DNA from: Acidimicrobiales bacterium
GTDB taxonomy: Bacteria > Actinomycetota > Acidimicrobiia > Acidimicrobiales > JAUJNH01
Reading direction: 5' to 3'
DNA: 58,801 nucleotides
Assembly: GCA_030448245.1 (NCBI GenBank)
Contig: JAUJNH010000001.1
Span: 220,143 to 278,943 of the forward strand
A program made the translations under genes and the position numbers. Below the pieces are notes generated by a model. It ran no database searches and was not told the origin of the DNA. It saw only the letters and a list, made by a program, of their open reading frames with translations. Each line of letters begins with the position of its first letter. The stretch's first letter is position 1. Of the stretch, positions 54,287 to 58,801 are shown one piece after another.

Positions 54287-54912
54287 CGCCGCCCCACCCC
54301 CAGGATGCGGTACCCGCGCTTGGCCGCCAGCCGCTCCACCACGAAGCCCTGCCCACCGAGCCAGGCTGCGAGGGAGTCGGCCCCCAGGTGGCGCTGCACC
54401 ACGAGCGCGCCCCGCCCCCCGTGGTCGAGCCGTCCCAGCCAGTCGAGCAGGAGCTGGTGGAGCAAGTCGCCCCCGATGCGGATCGGCGGGTTCGACCAGA
54501 TCCCGGCGAAGCGCAGCCCCTCCGGCACCTCGTCGGGGGCGCAGGCCCGCAGCCGCTCAGGGCCAAGGCCCAGGGCGTCGGCGTTTCGGGCGCACAACGC
54601 GACGGCGCGCTCGTTCACGTCCACCGCCCAGACCCGAGCCGAGGGCGAGCGAAGGGCCAGCGCCACCGCCAGCGGCCCGTAGCCGCACCCGAGGTCCAGG
54701 AGGTCGCCGGCCGGCGGCACCGGCGGCCCGTGGTCGACCAGCACCCGCGTCCCTGGGTCGATCCGCTCGCCCGAGAACACTCCCCGGTCCGTGCGCAACG
54801 TCACCGTCGTCCCGAGGTCGCGCAGGGCCAGTTCGACCTGGCCGGGCCGGCTGGCGCCCTCGGGAGCAGGGTCGAAGTACTGGGGCACCGGTGGGTAGCC
54901 TGGCCGCGCCAT
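54283..54912 (-). CDS. RsmC-like 16S rRNA (guanine-N2)-methyltransferase
   Basis: Up to 209 residues. SAM motif LLDLGCGYGPLAVALAL, acidic strand VWAVDVNERAVALC, and the NPPIR signature of guanine-N2 methyltransferases in GIWSNPPIRIGG; the C-terminus VERLAAKRGYRILGVGRR is typical. ATG 54912 shares CCATGG with the def start on the other strand. A GTG at 54888 (MPQYFDPAPEG), 8 codons in, may be the true start, because conservation appears to begin with QYF and CAGGCT lies 7 nt before it. It is co-transcribed with the TrmH-type gene. Confidence 0.88.
   Translation of the reverse strand: MARPGYPPVPQYFDPAPEGASRPGQVELALRDLGTTVTLRTDRGVFSGERIDPGTRVLVDHGPPVPPAGDLLDLGCGYGPLAVALALRSPSARVWAVDVNERAVALCARNADALGLGPERLRACAPDEVPEGLRFAGIWSNPPIRIGGDLLHQLLLDWLGRLDHGGRGALVVQRHLGADSLAAWLGGQGFVVERLAAKRGYRILGVGRR
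54896..54901 (+). promoter_or_regulatory. TAGCCT -10-like element of def
   Basis: TAGCCT ends 9 nt before def ATG 54911, within the first codons of the divergent methyltransferase gene if that gene starts at 54912. Confidence 0.5.
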
Positions 54913-55411
54913 GGCCGGCTACACCATCCGCACCTACGGCGACCCCGTGCTCAACCAGCCGGCGGCGCCGATCACCGACATCGACGGGTCGATCAAGCGG
55001 CTCGCCGACGACATGGTGGCGCCGTTGCGCGGGGCCGAGGGCCTCGGGCTCGCCGCCCCCCAGGTCGGGGTGCTCAAGCGCCTCTTCATCTACGACCTCC
55101 GCGACGGCGAGGGGCCGAAGACGATCGTGAACCCGGTCATCAGCGAGTCCCGGGGGGAGTGGGAGTACGACGAGGGGTGCCTGTCGGTGCCCGGCCTGTA
55201 CTTCCCGATCGTGCGCCCCAAGGAGATCCACCTCACCGGATGGGACCTCGACGGCCGGGAGGTGTCCATCGAGGCCGACGAGCTGCTGGCTCGGCTCTTC
55301 CAGCACGAGCTCGACCACCTCGAGGGCAGGCTCCTGCTCGAGCTGCTCGACGAGGAGGCCCGCAAGCAGGCGCTGAAGGAGCTGCGGAAGCGCCGGCTGC
55401 GCGACCTCTGA
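54911..55411 (+). CDS. def: Peptide deformylase
   Basis: 166 residues. Metal-binding motifs are GLGLAAPQVGV, DEGCLSVPGLYF (metal Cys) and QHELDHLEG (two metal His and the catalytic Glu). It removes formyl from nascent proteins; fmt, which adds formyl to initiator tRNA, lies 0.8 kb downstream. ATG 54911 is supported by TAGCCT. Confidence 0.97.
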   Translation: MAGYTIRTYGDPVLNQPAAPITDIDGSIKRLADDMVAPLRGAEGLGLAAPQVGVLKRLFIYDLRDGEGPKTIVNPVISESRGEWEYDEGCLSVPGLYFPIVRPKEIHLTGWDLDGREVSIEADELLARLFQHELDHLEGRLLLELLDEEARKQALKELRKRRLRDL

Positions 55412-55418
55412 GGCGGCC

Positions 55419-56126
55419 GTGACGGTCGTGATCGCCCACCGCACCCTCCCGCGGGATGCGCCGGAGAACAGCCTGGAAGGGGTGCGCCGAGCCGGGGCGG
55501 CCGGCGCCGACTACGTCGAGGTCGACGTCCGGCGGACGCGAGACGGCGTCCCCGTTCTCCTCCACGACCCGACGCTCCTCAGGACCGGGTGGCGGATCCG
55601 CCGGATCCGCTCGATGACGCTCGACGACGTCGCCCGCCTGAAGCTGCGGGGCGGGCACAACCTGCCGACGCTGGCTGACGCGCTGGCCCAGGCTCCCGCC
55701 GGCCTGGGCTTCGCACTGGACACCAAGGACCCGGGGGCGGCGCCGGCCACGCTGGCCGCGGTCGCCGATGCCGGCCTCACCCGGCCCGTCCTCTACTGGT
55801 CCCAGCACGACGAGGCCGTCCGCCACTACGTGGCCCGCGCCCCCGAGGGGACCGAGGTGGCCCTGCTGCGCGACACCAAGACCCTGGCGCAGACCGCCCG
55901 CTACCTCGAGGAGGCGTCGTCGCTCGGCGCCACCGCGATCAGCGTGCACGAGAGCGTGCTCGACGATGCTCTGGTGGACACCGCCCACGACCGGGGCCTG
56001 ACCGTCCACTGCTGGTTCCAGTCGCTCGCGGTGCAGGCCGCCAAGGCGGACCTCCCGGTCGACGGCATCGTCACCGACTGGCCGGCCGACGCGGTCAGCC
56101 GCCTCGCCGCCCTCGGCCGGCGCTAG
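55419..56126 (+). CDS. Glycerophosphodiester phosphodiesterase
   Basis: 235 residues, TIM-barrel GDPD. AHRTLPRDAPENSLEGV has the catalytic His and Arg and the PEN motif, VEVDVRRTRDGVPVLLHDPTL has the metal-binding Glu/Asp and the second His. It cleaves glycerophosphodiesters such as glycerophosphocholine. No signal peptide, so cytoplasmic. GTG 55419 lies 7 bp after the def stop, so it is co-transcribed with def. Confidence 0.93.
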   Translation: MTVVIAHRTLPRDAPENSLEGVRRAGAAGADYVEVDVRRTRDGVPVLLHDPTLLRTGWRIRRIRSMTLDDVARLKLRGGHNLPTLADALAQAPAGLGFALDTKDPGAAPATLAAVADAGLTRPVLYWSQHDEAVRHYVARAPEGTEVALLRDTKTLAQTARYLEEASSLGATAISVHESVLDDALVDTAHDRGLTVHCWFQSLAVQAAKADLPVDGIVTDWPADAVSRLAALGRR

Positions 56127-56181
56127 GGAGCCCCGGCTGCCGCAGCGCCTGCCCATGCGCCCGGGGGTGGGGGCGCGGTGC

Positions 56182-56187
56182 CAGGCT
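56182..56187 (+). promoter_or_regulatory. CAGGCT -10-like element of fmt
   Basis: CAGGCT ends 8 nt before ATG 56196; CANNNT variant. Confidence 0.35.
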
Positions 56188-56195
56188 GCACGCCC

Positions 56196-57056
56196 ATGCG
56201 GCTCGCCTTCCTCGGCACCCCCGAAGCGGCCGTGCCCCCGCTGCGGTCCCTCGTCGCCGCCGGCCACGATGTCGAGATCGTGGTGACCCGGGCCGACAAG
56301 CGCCGCGGCCGTGGCGGTGCGCTGGTGCCGAGCCCGGTGAAGGCGGCCGCGCTCGAGCTGGGCCTCCCGGTCACCTCCGACGTCGACGCCGTCCTCGGAC
56401 GGGGCCTCGAGCTCGGCGTGGTCGTCGCCTTTGGCCGGATCATCAAGCCGCACGTCCTGGCCGAGCTGCCGATGGTCAACCTCCACTTCTCCCTCCTGCC
56501 CCGCTGGCGTGGCGCCGCCCCCGTCGAGCGGGCCGTGCTGGCCGGCGATCCCGACACCGGGGTGTGCCTGATGGAGGTGACCGAGGGCCTCGACGAGGGA
56601 GGCGTGTACGCGTGCGAGCGGACCCCGATCGACCCCGAGGAGACGGTGGCCGAGCTGCGGAGCCGGCTGGCCGAGCTCGGGACCCGGCTGCTGGTCGAGC
56701 GGCTCGGAGCCGGCCTCGGTCAGCCCGTGCCCCAGCAGGGCGAGGTCACCTACGCAGCCAAGGTCGAACCCGACGAGCTGCACCTCGACTGGGCTGAGCC
56801 GTCGAGCCGCTGCCACGCCCGGGTCCGCCTGGGGCGGGCCTGGACTCAGCTGCGCGGCGTCCGCCTCCTCGTCACCCGGGCCACGACCGCGGACGGTCCC
56901 GCCGGCCCCCCCGGCGAGGTCGACGCCGAGCTCGGCGTGGCCTGTGGCGACGGGCGTCGGCTCATCCTGCTGGAGGTGCAGCCGGCTGGCAAGGCGCAGA
57001 TGGCCGCCACCGCGTGGGCCAACGGCGCCCGCCCGGTGGGGGAACGGCTGGCCTGA
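56196..57056 (+). CDS. fmt: Methionyl-tRNA formyltransferase
   Basis: From ATG 56196, 286 residues. MRLAFLGTPEAAVPPLRSL is the N-terminal Rossmann start, VVVAFGRIIKPHVL follows, and NLHFSLLPRWRGAAP (catalytic Asn and His) with GLDEGGVYACE (catalytic Asp) complete the formyl-transfer site. The C-terminal beta-barrel tRNA-binding domain is shorter than in E. coli (315 residues in total there). GTG 56178 is an alternative start, but the conserved start is at 56196 and CAGGCT lies 8 nt before it. Confidence 0.95.
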   Translation: MRLAFLGTPEAAVPPLRSLVAAGHDVEIVVTRADKRRGRGGALVPSPVKAAALELGLPVTSDVDAVLGRGLELGVVVAFGRIIKPHVLAELPMVNLHFSLLPRWRGAAPVERAVLAGDPDTGVCLMEVTEGLDEGGVYACERTPIDPEETVAELRSRLAELGTRLLVERLGAGLGQPVPQQGEVTYAAKVEPDELHLDWAEPSSRCHARVRLGRAWTQLRGVRLLVTRATTADGPAGPPGEVDAELGVACGDGRRLILLEVQPAGKAQMAATAWANGARPVGERLA

Positions 57057-57095
57057 GGGATGCACGCACCAACGTCGGCGGGCTCCCGCCTCGAC

Positions 57096-57101
57096 CAGAC
57101 T
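57096..57101 (+). promoter_or_regulatory. CAGACT -10-like element of rsmB
   Basis: CAGACT ends 8 nt before GTG 57110; CANNNT variant. Confidence 0.35.
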
Positions 57102-57109
57102 CGTGACCG

Positions 57110-58330
57110 GTGAGAGTTCGACCTCAAGCCTCAGCGCACTCCTCGGCCGCCGCCCGGCGGCTGGCGCTCGAGGCCCTCCACCGCATCGACGACGGCGCCT
57201 ACGCCAACCTGGTCACCCCCGCGCTGCTGGAACGTTCCCGACTCACCGCCCGGGACAGGAACTTCGTCACCGCCATCGCCTACGGGGCCACCCGCATGCG
57301 CCGTGCCCTCGACCACCTCGTCGACCGCCACGTCCTGCGACCCACCGACGACGAGGTGCGGAGGGTGCTGCGGCTGGGCGCCTTTGAGCTGGCCTACCTC
57401 CGCACCCCCGCCCATGCCGCCGTCAGCCAGGCCGTGTCGCTGGCGCCGGAGCGGGCCCGCGGCTTCACCAACGCCGTGCTGCGGAAGGTGGCGGCCGACG
57501 TCGCCGAAGGGATCACCTGGCCGGACCCGGCGACCGAGCTGAGCTACCCCGACTGGGTGGTCGCCGCCCTCACCGAGTCGCTGGGCGAGACCCAGGCCCT
57601 CGCCGCCCTGCGGGCCATGGACGAGCCCGCCGAGGCCACCGAGCGCGACGACGGGTACACCCAGGACCTGGCCAGCCAATGGGTCGTCGAGGAGGTCGGG
57701 GCCCTCCCCGGCGAGCGGATCCTCGACCTGTGCGCGGCACCCGGCGGCAAGGCAACCCTTCTGGCCGAGCTCGGTGCCGTCGTCACCGCATCCGACATCA
57801 GCGTCCGGCGGGCCCACCTGGTCGTCGAGAACGCCCACCGGGTCGAGGCTCCGGTGGCCGGCGTCGTGGTCGCCGACGGGCAAGCGGCGCCGTTCCGCCC
57901 CGGCTCGTTCGACCGGGTCCTCGTCGACGCCCCCTGCTCGGGCCTGGGGGTGCTGCGGCGGCGCCCCGATGCCCGGTGGCGGGTGCAGCCGTCCGACGTC
58001 GAGGACCTCGCCGCCCTCCAGCAGCGCCTCCTCGCCGCCGGCGCCCAGCTCGTCCGACCCGGCGGGGTCGTCGTCTACAGCGTCTGCACCCTCACCGACG
58101 CCGAGACGGTGGGCGTCGACCTGCCCCACCTCGAAGCGCTGCCCCCGCCGGACGGGCCGTGGGAGCCGTGGGGGAGGGGCGCCCGCCTCCTTCCCCAGAC
58201 TCGCGGCACCGACGGCATGTACCTCCTGCGCCTGCGGGCCCCTGAGGCGCCGCCCACCCCCTCCACCGACGGCCGGCCGTCGGGGCGGGCCCGCCGCCGG
58301 AGCGGGAGCCGCGGCGGGAGGCCGTCGTGA
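57110..58330 (+). CDS. rsmB: 16S rRNA (cytosine-967-C5)-methyltransferase RsmB (Sun/Fmu)
   Basis: 406 residues. The N-terminal NusB-like domain (SSAAARRLALEALHRIDDG; LTARDRNFVTAIAYGATR; AVSQAVSLA) is normal. The methyltransferase domain has ILDLCAAPGGKATLLAEL, VLVDAPCSGLGVLRRRPDARW and VVYSVCTLTDAE, so both catalytic cysteines are present. Between them the linker is short: LRAMDEPAEATERDDGYTQDLASQW replaces the 50-60-residue segment with the RVN motif found in most RsmB (shown here as two pieces, MDEPAEATERDDGY and TQDLASQW). GTG 57110 lies 8 nt after CAGACT. The stop overlaps the next start. Confidence 0.94.
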   Translation: MRVRPQASAHSSAAARRLALEALHRIDDGAYANLVTPALLERSRLTARDRNFVTAIAYGATRMRRALDHLVDRHVLRPTDDEVRRVLRLGAFELAYLRTPAHAAVSQAVSLAPERARGFTNAVLRKVAADVAEGITWPDPATELSYPDWVVAALTESLGETQALAALRAMDEPAEATERDDGYTQDLASQWVVEEVGALPGERILDLCAAPGGKATLLAELGAVVTASDISVRRAHLVVENAHRVEAPVAGVVVADGQAAPFRPGSFDRVLVDAPCSGLGVLRRRPDARWRVQPSDVEDLAALQQRLLAAGAQLVRPGGVVVYSVCTLTDAETVGVDLPHLEALPPPDGPWEPWGRGARLLPQTRGTDGMYLLRLRAPEAPPTPSTDGRPSGRARRRSGSRGGRPS

Positions 58331-58800
58331 CCGGCCTGCGGGCCCGCGTGCTCGTGGTCTCCACCGGGGTGGCCGCCGGCACCAGGGAGGACCGCGGGGG
58401 GCCGGCGCTGTTCGACCTGCTGGCCGGCGAGGGCTACGACGTGGACCAGCCCGTCGTGGTCGCCGACGGGCTCGAGCCGGTCACCGCTGCCCTCCGCACG
58501 CTCACCGCCGGCTTCGCCGGGCTCGTCGCCACCACCGGCGGCACCGGGTTCTCGCCCAGCGACGTCACCCCCGAGGCGACGCTGGCCCTCCTCGACCGCC
58601 AGGCTCCGGGGCTGGCCGAGGCCATGCGGGGGGTCGACCCCCGCGGCCGGCTCAGTCGCGGCGTCTGTGGCACCGTCGGCCGGGCCCTGGTCGTCAACTG
58701 CCCCGGCAGCCCAGGCGGCGCCGTCGACCAGCTCCGCGCCGTCCTCGACGTCCTCCCCCACGCCCTGCGGCTCCTCGCCGAGGCGCCCACGGCCCACTAG
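58327..58800 (+). CDS. MogA/MoaB-family molybdenum cofactor protein
   Basis: 157 residues, complete, ending at the window edge. VLVVSTGVAAGTREDRGGPAL is the first strand with its substrate loop, GLVATTGGTGFSPSDVTPEAT is the family signature with the catalytic Asp region, and RALVVNCPGSPGGAVDQLRAV the last. It would adenylate molybdopterin (MogA) or act as MoaB. GTG 58327 overlaps the rsmB stop as GTGA. The link to molybdopterin is by family only; no other moa/moe gene is in the window apart from the MobA-like gene at 29572. Confidence 0.93.
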   Translation: MTGLRARVLVVSTGVAAGTREDRGGPALFDLLAGEGYDVDQPVVVADGLEPVTAALRTLTAGFAGLVATTGGTGFSPSDVTPEATLALLDRQAPGLAEAMRGVDPRGRLSRGVCGTVGRALVVNCPGSPGGAVDQLRAVLDVLPHALRLLAEAPTAH

Positions 58801-58801
58801 C

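Noticed and set aside
46235..57240. GGAACGTTCC-like palindromes in pyrD, after pyrF and in rsmB as operator sites
   Set aside because: Two of the three fall in ordinary codons (Glu/Leu-Arg-Ser) and no common position relative to promoters exists.

Overview
The window is 58.8 kb of very GC-rich chromosomal DNA with densely packed genes and almost no intergenic space. It reads as core housekeeping chromosome from a high-GC actinobacterium. An Acidimicrobiia-like lineage (Iamia/Ilumatobacter relatives) is my best guess. The basis is gene order and family content: ruvCAB-secD-secF-apt-rel; rarA-two small membrane-associated proteins-alaS-ruvX-mltG-aroE; aroC-aroK-aroB-aroQ-efp-nusB-pyrR-pyrB-pyrC-carA-carB-pyrD-pyrF-mihF-gmk-rpoZ-coaBC-metK-priA; and def-gdpD-fmt-rsmB. 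The helicase-dead type of PriA, mihF and a class E-like sortase are actinobacterial traits. I found no rRNA, tRNA, CRISPR array, transposase, integrase or prophage gene.

Layout. 1-3980: an edge-truncated minus-strand gene with a (Pro-Leu-Tyr-Gly-Ser)n array, a cyclase-like/STAND ATPase/TPR regulator, and a zinc-ligand-less M48-type membrane protein. 4051-9145: a DUF3048 lipoprotein, pdxS-pdxT (vitamin B6), yebC, a peroxiredoxin and an MFS transporter. 9266-17248: Holliday-junction genes ruvC-ruvA-ruvB, Sec accessory genes secD-secF, apt and rel. 17361-22409: a lipoprotein sortase, a PsiE-like membrane protein, hisS-aspS and a small membrane protein. 22462-29395: frameshifted rarA, two small proteins, alaS, ruvX, mltG, aroE. 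29572-33580: a MobA-like nucleotidyltransferase, a frameshifted TIM-barrel-like lipoprotein, a prepilin peptidase and a coiled-coil protein. 33670-37965: shikimate genes aroC-aroK-aroB-aroQ (the last frameshifted), then efp-nusB. 37984-47270: the pyrimidine operon pyrR-pyrB-pyrC-carA-carB-pyrD-pyrF with a recognisable PyrR-binding RNA loop in its leader. 47285-58800: mihF, gmk, rpoZ, coaBC, metK, priA, an LLM-type oxidoreductase, two RNA methyltransferases, def, gdpD, fmt, rsmB and a MogA/MoaB-like gene.

Two architectural themes stand out. First, genes that open a transcription unit usually carry a TANNNT or CANNNT hexamer 6-12 nt before the start codon and often no Shine-Dalgarno sequence, so leaderless or near-leaderless mRNAs look common. 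Genes inside units mostly start by ATGA/GTGA/TGATG overlap with the previous stop. Second, several conserved genes (rarA, its downstream neighbour, the 30.2 kb lipoprotein, aroQ) need small indels to be read through. Four of these six indels lie within 0.85 kb, so sequencing or assembly error is at least as likely as real decay.

No gene-free stretch exceeds 300 bases. The largest gaps are 29396-29571 (a terminator-like hairpin), 40889-41055 (short repeats before carA) and 45454-45614 (a terminator-like hairpin). I did not find a convincing wholly new multi-gene system. The most unusual items are the left-edge repeat protein with its STAND neighbour, the pseudoprotease at 3.2 kb, the PyrR loop, and the systematic start-proximal promoter elements.
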